Position numbers and translations under genes: made by a program. From positions 1 through 64,000 of the forward strand of contig VZRN01000234.1 in the NCBI GenBank assembly GCA_013397935.1: 64,000 nucleotides of DNA, given 5' to 3'. Below, piece by piece: positions 46,563 to 58,796 of this stretch (position 1 is its first letter; the number at the start of each line of letters is the position of its first letter). Under the pieces are notes generated by a model, which was given only the letters and a program-made list of their open reading frames with translations, made no database searches and was not told the DNA's origin. This DNA comes from Dasyornis broadbenti. Taxonomy: Eukaryota; Chordata; Aves; Passeriformes; Dasyornithidae.

Positions 46563-47030
46563 TGTAAGCAGAGCACAGCCCCTTGGCTTGAGGCAGGTAA
46601 TATTTATTCAAGTTTTAACTAGCTTGCTTACTCTGTAGTCAGCAAAGAGAAGTAGACAACGCTAATGCGCTGTTCACCTGAGATGAACCTGCTTTTGTGA
46701 GGTGCCTGTCCCACTTCAGGAGCATCTCAAGGCTTTGTGTTCCCCAGAATATCCCAGATGATTGCACAGGCTGGCAGATGTGGCAGCGGGCTATTCAGAG
46801 ACACACAGGCAGCTGGGGCAACAGCTAGTGGCCAGGTCTTCATCCCACAACACTAGTTAAGGTAGCTGTTGTACAAACCCACGAGGGATGGACACGGGAA
46901 GGAGTCATGGGCTGTTGACAGGTATAAAATGGGCTGGTTGGGTACAGCGTGTGGTTAAAAGAGCTTTGGGACTGCAGAAGGGAGAATAATAAATAGCTGT
47001 CCACACTAACCTTCCCTATACAGCCAGAAA
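46563..47030 (+). mobile_element. LTR-like segment (uncertain)
   Basis: GTATAAAATGGG (about 46921-46932) followed 60 bp later by AATAATAAATAG resembles the TATA-to-polyA layout of an LTR, and the stretch begins TGTAAGCAG. No matching flanking duplication was found. Confidence 0.3.
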
Positions 47031-48150
47031 CCATGAAGGCAGATTAGCATGTTACCAAGTACAAAAGAACAGTACCCTGAAAAATCATAATGATAGCCCT
47101 GTTAGTTCCTTTAGATTTGTCATACAAGTAATCCTTTGAAGAACCGGACTTTAAAATAGAAATAACTGCATTGAATTACAGTTATCCTTGTCAGTAGCTT
47201 TCCTTTCCCTCCTTCCTGCCCAAGTACTGCCAATTTCAATTATGAGGGATATAGACATCTCTGTCCACATTTTTGAGAACATGTGTGTGTGTGTTTTGAA
47301 CCAATGCATGCTCCCTGTGGGTCTGCAGGAGGAGGGTGCAAGTATGTGGTCACAGACTACATTGTGGTATTTGGGAGGTACATGCTTGCCTAGGATTTCA
47401 GCTTCAGATTTAGTTTTTTAATCTGTGAGAAAGATCAGGGTAGTCACAAGATGCCCTAAAATCTCAGAAATTGTCCCAGTCAAGTCTGAACTATGGTTCA
47501 GTGGAAATTAAGAAGTACAAGGAAAGGAAATACCAACTTTAATTAGGAAAATAGTGTCTTACAATTTTGTGAAAGAATGTGTAAAGCAGACTAACAATAC
47601 AAATGGTGCAGAAATATGACTGGTACAAAAACCTCAGAATTAAGCCTTTAATACTTGTCTTTAATACTGTGTTGCAACTTAGCAGTCAGCCCAGAACTAA
47701 CCTCAAAGCAAGGCACCAGTGCAGATCACTTAGCTCTGCCAGAATGAGACCAAGCTCCAGGATCAATCCAGTCACAGATATCATGCCCCAATGCCTGGAG
47801 TGATGTGGCTGTCACAGCCATACATTGGACTTGCCTGTACAAACTCATACACTTACAGAGATGCTGCTGATCCTCAGTGCCTCAGTGTGTTCCTATTGCC
47901 TCTGTTGGGGGACCAGTGACTGCAGCCCTTGTAGAAACACACACCTTCAGGGCCCAGAGGGGTCACTGCTCCTGTGAGTACAGCCCATAAAGAGGCCCAC
48001 TGTGGCCTCAGGGGAGTGAGGAGTGCAACCTCTGTCGAGGGTCCCGGCAGCAGGGCGGTGTCAGGGGATGTGGAAGGAGCATGTCTGCTTGTTTGGGGAT
48101 ATCTGGGCAAAGGAGCCATAAAAGGCAGAGAGATAAACCAGACATATGAT
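47031..48150. other. Intergenic DNA
   Basis: Contains a short GT run near 47284-47293. No gene or clear repeat recognised. Confidence 0.4.
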
Positions 48151-48399
48151 GGGGAGGCTGTGGTGAGAACAAACCTGATCAGTCACCCAAAGGGGTAAGG
48201 ATGTGTGAGGCTGAGAACATTCATTTTTACAGTAGGGAAGTAATGGGAGACACAGTCATAAAACCTAACCAATTCGCATTAACAAGGCAAATAACCAGAA
48301 ACAAATGGCATCACTCACACCAGCTGGTGAGCTCTCAAGATGCTATAGGCAGCCAGGACTTTGCAACTGGTAAGAATGCAAACATGAGTGTCCAGGATG

Positions 48400-49560
48400 T
48401 TGGATGAAGACAGTGGGATGTCAGCTGTTGAGGGACTATGCAGGGACAGGGAGCAGCCAAGACGGAGTTAAGACAGAAAAGGGTTATAAGAGGCTGGTTG
48501 GGAATAAACCTGGGCCAGTCAGTGCTGGTCTGGCTGAGCTCTACACTTGACCACCACAGCCTGTCCTGGCTTATTTAGTCTTTCCATAACTCTCTCTCTG
48601 CAACCTCACAGGGTCCCCCCTTTGTGCTGCAAGGATCAAGTGCCAGCTACCAGGGAGCCAGCATGTGTGGATTCCGGGCCAGCTACTGAAGTCAGGTGGG
48701 GGAATAGGGAGAGCAGAGACCCACCCTGTGGTAGCAGCTCCTGAAGCCAGTGAGAACTCACCCTACAGCCACTGTGGCAGGAATACTTTGTGTCCACAAG
48801 ACCAATGGCTGGGGGGTGGGCAAGCATGAGCAAGGGGAGCGAGGGGCTCCATGCCAGCAGCTGGAGTAGGACAGATGCTCACAGCATGTGTGCCCGATTC
48901 TGGGGGAGGCAACTGTCTGCACATTCCACAAACTAGGTGTGCATGTGTGCATGCACCAGCAAAAATTCAGTGCAGCTGGCAAGCAGGAAACTCCAGGTCT
49001 GGGCAGAGATATCAGGAAGGCAAGGGGATCCATGTTAGTACCTAGAGGTACCTGCAAGTGTGGTGTGCCTTTGGGATGAGCATCAGAGTGCTGCTGTCTG
49101 GTGTGCCAAGCTGGACCAGCTGGCAAGTGGGGACCAGTGGGATGGGTCAGGAGGCTGTGGTCCAAGTTGGAGTGCTGGGTGGACAGGGGGGTCATAGCAG
49201 TGCTCAAAGGATTCGTGAGTGTCCATGTGCTTGTGAATCCTGAGGGTGTCTGTGGGTGCACCAGCCCCACAACAAGAAGGTGCATGCATGGTGCTCATGT
49301 GCTACACATGTCCTGCATGGGAGTGCTGCTGACAGCAGCATCTTGGATGGGGCAGTCTAACAGCCATGTCAGTGCCATTTCTGTGCCATTTGTCCACGTC
49401 TGTGTGTGACAGCAGCTCAGCACCAGGGCTGGCTGCACCTGTAAATAGGAAAGGAACAGCTGTGTCCTCAGCTTGCACAGAAACCCTGGCTTACCGGGCC
49501 CCCAGGCTGGGATGTCAGTGGCCAGACAGGAGGGTCCTGGGCCACAACTGCTGAAGGCAG
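48400..49560 (+). mobile_element. Probable retroviral LTR end plus leader-like region (uncertain)
   Basis: GGTTATAAGAGGCTGG and AATAAACC (48482-48510) followed by a C/T-rich stretch to about 48620 look like the end of an LTR. The following GC-rich, stop-rich region to 49560 resembles 33290-33940. There are no coding motifs and no boundaries I can fix. Confidence 0.3.
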
Positions 49561-51664
49561 CAGCTGCTCTTCACATGACTTAACAAAAACATTCACTTCT
49601 AAAGGAACAGAGATAACTGCCCCAGGGCAGAGAGGCACTGCAGTTGGCTCAGATATGCCTTCAGAAATGCTCTGTTAGCCCTGAGCACTGGAATGCCAGC
49701 ACTCAGGTAACACGCCTCTACTAAGGATCACAAAGTCTTGCAACCTGGGAACCAGGGCTTCCTTAAAGTCATCAAAACTAGACCCATCCAATCTAGATTT
49801 CAGCCTGCTGTCACCCAAACATGCATCTTTTCTGGCTCTACTGCAGAGGAAGGGCCATGGAGTGTGTGTGAATTTATTGAGATGGAAAGTCAATTGTGCT
49901 CAGAAGACAGTGCTTCCAGATCCCATATACAGATTCAGATGACAGAAGCTCATTTAAACCTGTGAAGTACTTAAGCCAAACACCATACAGAGGCAACTTT
50001 TCAAAAGTCCTGAGTGAGTTACACATCCAGGCAGGGAGCCCAAGGCCTGGGAACTCTGCTTAGTGGCAGTCTTCTGCGGGATACAAAACCCCTCTTTTGG
50101 AAGAGCTGAAGGTGCCAGTTCTTCTCCAGCCATACTTGTTTTCATTTCCAATCACAACTCAAAGCCATTGCAATCATCAAAGTATATACAGGCACAGAAA
50201 CAACCTAACTGGCTAACCAGCTTGGCTGACAGAAGGATGCTGCAGGCCACAACATCTGGGGAAGCTGACTGAAGCCTGAGGCTCTAAAAACTCAGCAGAA
50301 GTAACTAAAGCAGCACTGCTTTAGTTTTTACTCTCCATTGCCCTGGCCCACAAGGAACCAAGGTCAGTATCTCAAAGTACGTCAGCCCACTCTCACGGAC
50401 AGGAAACTGAAGCACAGTTGTCTGACTACAACATGGTATAAACCAGAAATACGTGGACTGCTGTTGTTCTGGATGGTTTCTTTTTCAAGAGCATGTCTTT
50501 TTACCTGCCTGAAGTGTCTTTTAATAGAATTTTCTAGCCCCAAGTTACATCACACTAGGAGTATTTCTCCAGAAGTACCGCTGTAATAAACTTCACCACT
50601 CTGTGGAGTTCACACACTGCAACTCACTTTAGGATGTGGAAGTGGGTCAAAGGAAGCACATGGATACATTTCCTGCCACTATGAGATGATGAAATTGCAA
50701 TCTTCTCTACAAGGGAAAAGGTACTGCTTCCCAAGGCAGACCAGGCAGCTTGGATACTCTCACTGCCCAGTTAGGGGGAACACCCTGAACACAAGTACCA
50801 CGAGATGATTAAAGAAAACAACCCTGGTCTGAGGTAAGTACAATGAAGGCAATAGCTGAAATGTTCCTTTAGACTAAAGCACTGACCTTCACTGCCTCAG
50901 ACAATGATGTACCACCAAGTTTTCTTCAGCACAAGCTTAGATGTAACAGGCATTTAGCCAAGGCAAAGCAGTCCAGGGGCCACAGTCTGATTGTCACCCT
51001 TTTCCCTACAGGCTGGCAAAGCAATGTTCTCCTTCATCCTTGCCACAGCACAAGGGGTATGGAACTCTGGAAAAGGTGTGACTCTGTGAACTAGACTCAG
51101 CTGAAGGTACTGACACATCAACTTGGTACCAGCCACAAGAAAAGATATGGCAGTCTCCAAGCAATCTGTATTCAGCACCCTTTGTACTCCCCTAAAGATA
51201 GATCTTCTCCCACAACCACTGAGGCTGAGAAAGAGACTTATGCTCTTCTGCTTTGCCCGTGTCATCATGGGGAAAAACAGGATGGGCGACTTCCAGTACC
51301 ATGGAAGAATTACAACAGCCTTACAACCTGTTTCCTGCTGCTACCCATCTCTCAGAGAAGACATTACACCACCTAGCAGCTTTGCCAGCAGTTCACACAC
51401 AAACCATGGAAAAGGGAAAATGGGCAATTCCACAGTCACAATCCCTTGAGGGGCTTGTGTCCTCCCCCAAATGCAGGTAATGTTGAGATTCAGATGGCAG
51501 TGAGAGGGATGACTCCTAAACTGGGGATGCACACAGGGAGATAAACAGGGCTCACCCTTTCTGTATGGGGATGGGGAAGTGTCAGGGGGCAGGGCTCCCC
51601 TCTTTCATGGGAAGGCACGTGAGCTCACAAAAACAGGGACCAGTCCAGCCCAACTTGGGAGGCC
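49561..51664. other. Intergenic DNA 3' of SDR39U1
   Basis: Should include the SDR39U1 3'UTR. I see no AATAAA on the - strand close to the stop; the first candidate is at about 49873, which would make an unusually long UTR. No other gene recognised. Confidence 0.4.
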
Positions 51665-54600
51665 TTAAGCCACAATGTCCTTCAGAGCTCCAGCCAGGTC
51701 AGGGAAGATGAAGTGGTAGCCGCTCTCCAGGGTGCGTTTCGGCAGCACCCTCTGTCCCTCCAGCAGCATGACCGCCCGCTCCACCCCAAAGACAGCCCGC
51801 ACAGCCCAGGCAGGCACTGGCACCAGGGCCGGGCGCCCCAGGGCTGCAGCCAGCTCCTGAGCAAAGGTGCCATTAGAGGTGGCAGGAGAGGATGGGGCAA
51901 CACCATTGAGGATGCCTTGCACAGACTCTCTCTCTAGGGCATGACACACAATCCCAGACAGGTCCCGAATGTGGATCCATGGGAAAGGCTGAAGTCCAGA
52001 GCCCAAGGGGCCTCCAAGTCCCAGACGGAAAGGCAAGAGCATCTGAGAGATTGCACCACCACCTCGACCCAGCACAACACCTGTGGGGAGAAGAGATTAA
52101 GACCAGGTGCCCCTGCCCAAAGGACAAAAGGCCCCTTCACACCCAGACCTACAAGCAGGAGAATCCTTAGAGGACTGGACTGGAACAGGACCCCAACAAG
52201 GAGAGACAGAAGAGCTGATATCCTTTACCCACCTCTTCACACTCTTGTCCCAGCAGTAAAGCAGAGCCACCCTTAACATGTACGATGCCCCATCTCACCT
52301 GATCTCACCACAACTCCACGAGTTGGGCTCCCAGGGATGAGAGCTGCAGCCTCCCACGAGCTCACCAGGCGCGAGAAGAAGTCAAAATCCCCTCCCGGAC
52401 TGTCTTCAGTATACTCAGCTGTGGGGCTGGGGCAGTAATAACCTGCAGAATAAGAGCAGAAAGGGGGTCAGGGTTCTGTGATGACACCAAGACCCCCCTT
52501 CCCCATCAGATGTCTCCTCTGCCTCCAGGAGCCCAGAACTCCAGTGAGGAAAGGCTGAGAGAACTGGAATTGTTCAGCCTGGAAAAGAGACCTAATTGCA
52601 ACCTTCCAGCACCTGAAAGGAACCTACCAGAAAGCTGGAGAGAGACTATTTACAAGGGCCTGGAGTGCCAGGACAAGGGGGAATTGCTTCAAATTGAAAG
52701 TAAGTTTAGATTGGCTATTAGGAAGAAAATCTGCCATGTGAGGGTGGAGAGGCCCTGGCACAGGTTGCCCAGAGAAGTAGCGGCTGCCCCATCCCTCGAA
52801 GTGTCCAAAGCCAGGTTGGACAGGGCTTGGAGCAACCTGGGATAATGGAAGGTATCTCTGCCCATGCCAGGGGGGTGAAACTGGATGGTTTTAAAGGCCA
52901 CTTCCAATAGAAACCATTCTGGGATTCCATGAGCTCAATCACTCCACCAGGGACATCCTCATATGAACAGTACAGCATCTCTCTGAGGGCAATGCTGACA
53001 CGTTTTTGAACTACCAATGTACTCTATGATTTCAGCAGGATGCATAAATACTCAGGCAGCCCCAAAACCCAAACAGGCCTGCAAACAACACACTGAGCTG
53101 GCTGGAAGGCACCTGCTTTAGTATTGGGTGTCACAGAGAATAAACCATGGCAGCTTTAAAGAGTGCAGCAAGCAGAAATGCAAAGTTGGAGATAATGCAG
53201 AGGGCTTCAGCTGAGGCTTTGCTTAGACAAATCGGTTCTACAGGATGCCTAAAGGCTTTCACAGGAAAACACAGAAAAGCTTCTGCCCTAATGACACCAA
53301 GAGAAAGCATAGGGACCCAAATTCCTCTCCAACAGTACTAAAAAGCTTGTCAAGGCTTGCCTAAACACAGTGACATTGATGGTAATAAAGCTGACACTTC
53401 AAGGTAAGACATGTGCTCCCATGGAACACACTTCTGTCTGCAGGTAAAACCTCTCCAGGACAGCAGGAGTGAAGTCTCGGCCATCCTCCCCCCATCCCAG
53501 AGCCCGTGACGAGGACCCAAGCACGGGGTGGCTGTTCAGCAGCAGCAATGGCTTTGGCCAAGGTCTTCGTGGTCTCTACCCGGCTGCTGATGACTTCCCT
53601 GCAGAAGGCATCACCCCATCTGGAAAAGAGAGAACCAGGGATTATACACCTCACAAGGGCATCCCAGGAAATAGTACCACCACCATGGACCTCAGCTGAC
53701 ACCCGCTCACAAGCACAGGCAAGGTCACAGGAGCTCCTCCCCCCATCCCAGAGCAAAGGGAAGACATATCATCTTACAACAGAAATGCAGGGGAATTTTG
53801 GAAGCTGGTGGCTCTTCACTTCTCTTAAAAGACTGTGGGTTTTGGGCTGCCTTAGGACAAAGTCAGCAAAGGAACTAGGCACCAAAACAGGTGTTACTCT
53901 GAGAAGTCAAACAGTTTGAAGTCTGATTCTGTATTATCAAATGTAGGTACCGAATGTCCTTTTGGAAATGTGGAACTAATTTTTCTGGCCTCCAGCTGTA
54001 GATCCAGAAGGGAACCTTTCTTCCAAAGGTCTCTCAGAACCTACCAGGCCCACCAAAATGTTTTGGATACTTGAGGATGCAAATGTCAACAGTTAGTTAA
54101 CTCAAGAGCTTCGTAGTCATGTTGTTTCCTCCCTTTCCACATTCTCTGACAACACAGGACTGTCTCGCTTTCACCTTGTCCCAACAGCACTACGGGAGAT
54201 CAAGTTACCTGCGGAGAGGGTTGAGGACATTTTCACCAGCCAAGTTGACCACAGCATCACACAGGGGCAGTCCAGAGTGGGACAACTCTTCCTAGGCAGG
54301 AGTAACAGAGACATGACACATCAAGCCTCCCCTCTGCTCCAGCCTTCCAACAAATAAGCAGGACAGGCTCCTAAGAACTCCAGCCAGTTTCTTCCTGACA
54401 TTTCCAAAGCACAAGCACGAATAGAGAAGCTTTTGCTCCCTGGAGCTACAGCAGTACCCATTCTAATAACTGTGACCTATGCCTAAAGTACATCCACAGG
54501 AGCCAGACTTCCCATGGCAGAGCACCTCTACGCCATGGAAAGCCAGGGCACGCAGGCTTGTTTCTTAGCCCTGACACGTTCCCCCGGTTGTGACCGCTGT

Positions 54601-55018
54601 CATCTCATACCCAGCTGATCCGATCCTTGCCCCCTTGTCGAGACACATGGGTAACTTGATGCCCTCGGCTCCGCAGCAGCTGGGTCAGGGCTGTGCCCAC
54701 GAAGCCTGTCCCACCACCTGGTGAGAGACAGACAGGCAGTCACAGGTCTGCCCCTGGGCCACCCCTCACTGGCCGCAGAGGCGCCCCGCAGACCGTGGCT
54801 GGGCATGCATCACCGCAACCCCAGCAGCCCCGCCGGGCCCTTGCCCGCGCACCATGGCCAGCCTCCCACACCTGGGGGGAAAGGGCGGCCTGTCCCCAAC
54901 CCAGCGGGCAGCACCCGCAATCCAAGATCGCCTCCTCCAAAACGCCGTCCCGCTCACCGGCTCCCTCACCCTCACAAGCCCCGCTCGCCGCCCCTCACTC
55001 ACCCACCACCACCCGCAT
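51665..55018 (-). CDS. SDR39U1: SDR39U1, short-chain dehydrogenase/reductase family 39U member 1, six exons
   Basis: An atypical (epimerase-like) SDR of the TIGR01777 family; its substrate is unknown and a nucleotide cofactor is expected. Coding exons: 55003-55018, 54611-54717, 54209-54291, 53504-53619, 52299-52442 and 51665-52080, joining in frame to 293 residues, close to the human protein. The Rossmann motif GGGTGFVG lies at 6-13, NLAGEN near 57-62, LGRGGGAISQMLLPFRLGLG in exon 6, PWIHIRDLSGI after it, and GVAPS plus MLLEGQ later. All introns are GT-AG except intron 4, whose only in-frame donor is GC (53503-53502). The join there lacks two residues found in human before the YY pair. The promoter is CpG-rich with an NRF1 site. 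Upstream lies a G-rich minisatellite. Confidence 0.93.
52535..52940 (+). repeat. CR1 LINE 3' region in SDR39U1 intron 4
   Basis: A sense CR1 copy (antisense to the gene) starting GTGAGGAAAGGCTGAGAGAA, passing GGCACAGGTTGCCCAGAGAA, and ending with ACCATTCTGGGATTCCATG. It lies between coding exons 5 and 4. Confidence 0.86.
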
Positions 55019-55060
55019 TGCGGACCCGCGCATGCGCCAAGCACCGCTGGCCGAGCAGCG
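55019..55060 (-). promoter_or_regulatory. SDR39U1 promoter NRF1 site
   Basis: A perfect GCGCATGCGC palindrome at 55028-55037 lies 10-20 bp upstream of the start codon in CpG-rich DNA. The same element occurs twice at the DAD1 promoter. TATA is absent. Confidence 0.7.
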
Positions 55061-55197
55061 CCCACCGCGCTTGCGCCTCACGCTGCGCATGGCGCCCCCC
55101 AGCGGCAGGGAGGCCTGTAAAGGGTTAGCGCGCCCCAGCCCTGGCGTACTGCTCGGCCAGGGGCAGGCGAACGGGCCCGGAGAGGGGCTGGGGACAT

Positions 55198-55378
55198 GGG
55201 GAACGGCCCGGGGCCGACGGGGAGACTCGGGGAACGGCCCGGGGTCCAGGGGGAGATATGGGGAACGGCGCGGGGCCGAGGGGGAGACTCGGGGAACGGC
55301 TCGAGGAGCAGGGGAAGACACGGGGAACGGACCGGGGCCGAGGGGGAGACTCGGGGAACGGACTGGGGTGCAGGGACT
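55198..55378. repeat. GC-rich minisatellite, 31-bp unit, about six copies in an alternating 62-bp pattern
   Basis: Units begin GGGGAACGG at 55198, 55229, 55260, 55291, 55322 and 55353, each exactly 31 bp from the last. Units 1, 3 and 5 share CGGGGCCGA/G and end GAGACTC. Units 2, 4 and 6 carry a CCAG/GCAG variant in the middle and end differently. The true repeat is therefore a 62-bp dimer. It lies 180-360 bp upstream of the SDR39U1 ATG and is dense in G runs. Confidence 0.92.
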
Positions 55379-55477
55379 GCGCCAGGGCACAGCGCTGTGC
55401 GGGACAGCAGCGGGGAGACAGCAAACCGAGGAGCTCGTCAGGTCGATTTATCAGTTCGTTAGAAGAGCAGAAATGAA

Positions 55478-55541
55478 TGTCCGGAGAAGCTGTGGCTGCC
55501 CCTGGATCCCTGGAAGTGTCCAAGGCCAGGTTGGACGGGGA
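55478..55541 (+). repeat. CR1 LINE fragment
   Basis: A short sense match containing GAAGTGTCCAAGGCCAGGTT, preceded by GCTGCCCCTGGATCCCTG. Confidence 0.7.
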
Positions 55542-55544
55542 AAC

Positions 55545-56399
55545 ATCCCTGTATGATCAAGAGTGTTTTCAGTACAAAAGCAAAATATGACAGCATAGGA
55601 GCTGTTTTGAGGAAAATTAACTCTATCCTAGAGAAAAACAATAGCCTTGGACCAGAAGCCACAAGTGGTGCACAGACATGTTTGTATGAATAAAAATCAG
55701 TATCCATCTGCCCTAGCCATCCTCCTCGGCACACAGAACCTGGAATGTCTGCCATGGAGAGGTGATGTCCAGTGCTTGTGGCTACCTCATCTCCAGTTGC
55801 CTTAGAACAGCTGTGCTGAGCACACCCTTGGGACTAGAACCCAGTGGATTTCCATATCCATTAAGATTCAAGTATGAGTGGATTTACACAAGACACATGA
55901 TCCATACCAGGTATATTAGAGGAGTCACAGAGAAATGAATCAGTTCACTCTTGTTTGACTGAATTTAGCTGTGGGTGTGTAGAGTAAGAATACCTCCACG
56001 TGAACCGGCTGTGTTCCAATGCATAGAAATAAGGTACTGCCAGAGTCTGAGTTTTGTGTCCTATTTTAGATGCTCGGTACGCTTAGATATACTTCAAATT
56101 GTCTGATCCAAAGTATTAATTATGGCTTTAAAATGCTGCTATCTTTTGAACGCCTATAAGAGGTCTCTAAATTACAGCTTGGACTGTAAATGTCTAAATA
56201 TGGTTAAATGGAACGTCACTTTCATCTGCTCTAGAGTCTCCTAGATTTTTTAAAATTTCCTACTTTTATTGACCATCTAGAAGCACAAAAGATTCTTGGA
56301 TACTCTCTTGAAAGGTCCTGATGTCCTTTATTTTACATTCTAAGCATCTGCCCATACCAAATTGCATACTATGTTCATTCTCAACTTCAGTAAAGGTGC
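55545..56399. other. Intergenic DNA
   Basis: AT-rich unique sequence. Nothing recognised. Confidence 0.45.
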
Positions 56400-57308
56400 T
56401 TTAAAAACCCTTTTGTTTTTCTCAGACACCCTTTTTACCTTCTTGTTTCAGAGAGTGTAAATGAAAGGATTAAGCATGGGAATAATAATAGTATAGAAGA
56501 TTGAGATGGTGTTGCTTTTGTTGGGTGAAGATGTGGCTCCAGGTTGAACATACATGAAGAAAACTGTCCCAAAGAACAAGCAGATTGTCATTAAATGAGA
56601 AGAGCAGGTGGAGAAGGCCTTGTGCTAAAGGCATTAGGACAATTGGGATGATTTGATAACCATAGGAGATAAAAACCACCAAGGCAGTGCCCACAATTAT
56701 TGATCCACACACAACCAGCATTACAAATTCATTGACAAAGGTGTTGGAACAGGAGGCATGAATCACTGCAGCAACATCACAGAAGAAGTGCTTTATTTCT
56801 TTGGGCCCACAAAAGGACAAACTGAATGTAAAACCTGTCTGGATGGAGCAGTTGATGCAGCCTGACAGGTAAGAGCCCATCACCATGAAAACACAAAGTC
56901 TTTTGCTCATAATGACTTGATTCAGCAGTGGATTGCAGATGGCTGTGAAGTGATCATAAACCATCACAGCAAGAAAGAAGGCTTCTGTTGTACCAAAGAG
57001 AGAGAAAAAAACATTTCTGGAGCACAGCCAGTGTAGGAAGTGTTTCTTCTGTCCAGTAGGAATGCCAGTGTTTCCCTAGGAGTAATGACAAAGGAGTAAG
57101 AGATGTCCAAGGTGGACAAATTATCTAGGAAAAAGTACATTGGGGTGTGTAGGTTGGAGTCCATTCTAATGATGAGTATCATGCAGACATTTCCCGCTAC
57201 AGTGACAATGTACATTGTTCAGAAGAGAACAGAGAGAAAGAATTGCGATCCTGGGTGAGATTTAAACTCAACCAAAATGAACTCGGTTATCTTGGTGTGG
57301 TTTTCCAT
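56400..57308 (-). pseudogene. Olfactory receptor pseudogene, OR5-like
   Basis: Starts at the ATG at 57308 (MENHTKITEFILVEFKSHPG). An in-frame TGA lies at 57219-57221, then helices 1-2 (GNVCMILIIRMDSNLHTPMY). A frameshift in a TCTCTCT run near 57000 is followed by MVYDHFTAICNPLL and CSIQTGFTFSLSFCGPKEI. A further frameshift near 56625 changes frame before the helix 6 sequence FSTCSSHLMTICLFFGTVFF, and a stop replaces the Arg of the usual YSLRN (near 56459). At least four lesions make it non-functional. The left end is approximate. Confidence 0.86.
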
Positions 57309-57309
57309 G

Positions 57310-58791
57310 TTTTCTTTCAGCTGATGTTCCAAAAAGAAATTAGGATGCAAACTATTTCAGATAGTTTGCCTGGAGAAACAATTATACAAGAGTAAGACAA
57401 ACAATGAGATACAGGAAACATAAGAAATATTAAAAATAGAGAGATGGAAAAGAGTAGAAAATTCATTGATACATCATATCTGTAGATTTTTGTAAACTAT
57501 TACAGGGTAATTTGTAAACTAATTACTCTGTAATATTATCTTCAGTATAAAGAAACATTCTGCATGCAGCTCATCCAACCTATTTTAATTTAATAAACTT
57601 TACAATCAACTAGAAACAGACAATTCATTCCACAGTTAAAGACCTATTTCAGATTTAAATGGACAGAAAAAAATCTCATACTAAGATTGCAACTAACCCA
57701 CAAAAGAACAAGTGAATATGCTTCTTCAGATGATGCAAAACAATTAAAAATATATATGAGCCAAGAAATATATTTCAAGAATGCAGATAATTGTTTAAAA
57801 AATCACAAGTCTATTATTAAGAAAACCAACACCTTTTTATGTGAGAAATGAAGCTTTTTCTTTTATAAAAGCAGTTGAAACAAAACCTTCAAATGTTGCA
57901 GTTTCTGAAGTAAGTTTTCTCTACTCAAATGTTAATTCACATAGTATGTAAAAAAATGGCTAATTGACAGAATGCTCTAAGTAATTCCTTCTCAGTTCTA
58001 TTCAGTAATTTTATTTTTATAAGCTAATTGTCCTCTCACCTCGGCTTGAATATATTCTGTGGGTTGATGCCTAAGTTAGAACTCACAGTTTGGATGTCTT
58101 TAAATTCAGTGGACAGAAATAAGCACTCCAGCTTTAGAGTATTTACTGTGGAAGGTATGAATCATGTTTTAAGATTTTCTGGTTTTCTTCATTGATCTAA
58201 AGGGAAGTCCAGCTCAGGCACAGGCAGCTATTATGTATGTAAAAAGATGTATAAAGCTGAGTGATAGAAATCCCCATCCAGTCACTGGTATTCTGTTTGG
58301 TTTCTTGTCATTTCCATTAGATAATAAACAAGTACCTCATCTTTTCAAAGCATTGAAATAATTTTTAACACATTGCTTCAGCTATCCCTCTGTGGTTCTT
58401 GAAATGTAGCCTCAGCTCTAGGTACCCTCTAAAGCGCTATTTAATCCTTTCTTCTTATTTCCCCACAAGTCTTAGAAAAGGGAAATGAATCTGGAAAAAT
58501 AATTTCTCTTTGCATAACCTTGCTCATCAAATATTTTGGCTAGTTTTCCTGGGGACTTTTGTGTGCAGAGAACTCAAGTTTAGGCAGTCAAGGTCAAGTA
58601 TCCAGTCGAAGCCTATTCAAGCCTGTTGTCTGTAGTTTTCACAATTCCTAAATTGTGAAATTCTTCCCCTATTGTGAAAAGAGAAATAGATGCATCCCCA
58701 GCATTATTCATCTAGTCTCACCATACCTGTTCAAAGCAGGAGAAAAACAATCCCTTAGAAGTATCTAAGTCTTTGTTAGAATGGGAATAAA
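57310..58791. other. Intergenic DNA
   Basis: Very AT-rich. No gene or recognisable repeat. Confidence 0.45.
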
Positions 58792-58796
58792 GCTAA

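Noticed and set aside
48111..48250. A gene promoter suggested by CCATAAAAGG
   Set aside because: No coding sequence follows, and the surrounding sequence looks repeat-derived.
54693..55556. 287-codon open frame on the + strand over SDR39U1 exon 2, intron 1, exon 1 and the minisatellite
   Set aside because: It lies antisense to a well-supported gene and owes its length to GC-rich DNA and the 31-bp repeat. There are no domains, only Gly/Arg/Pro-rich composition.
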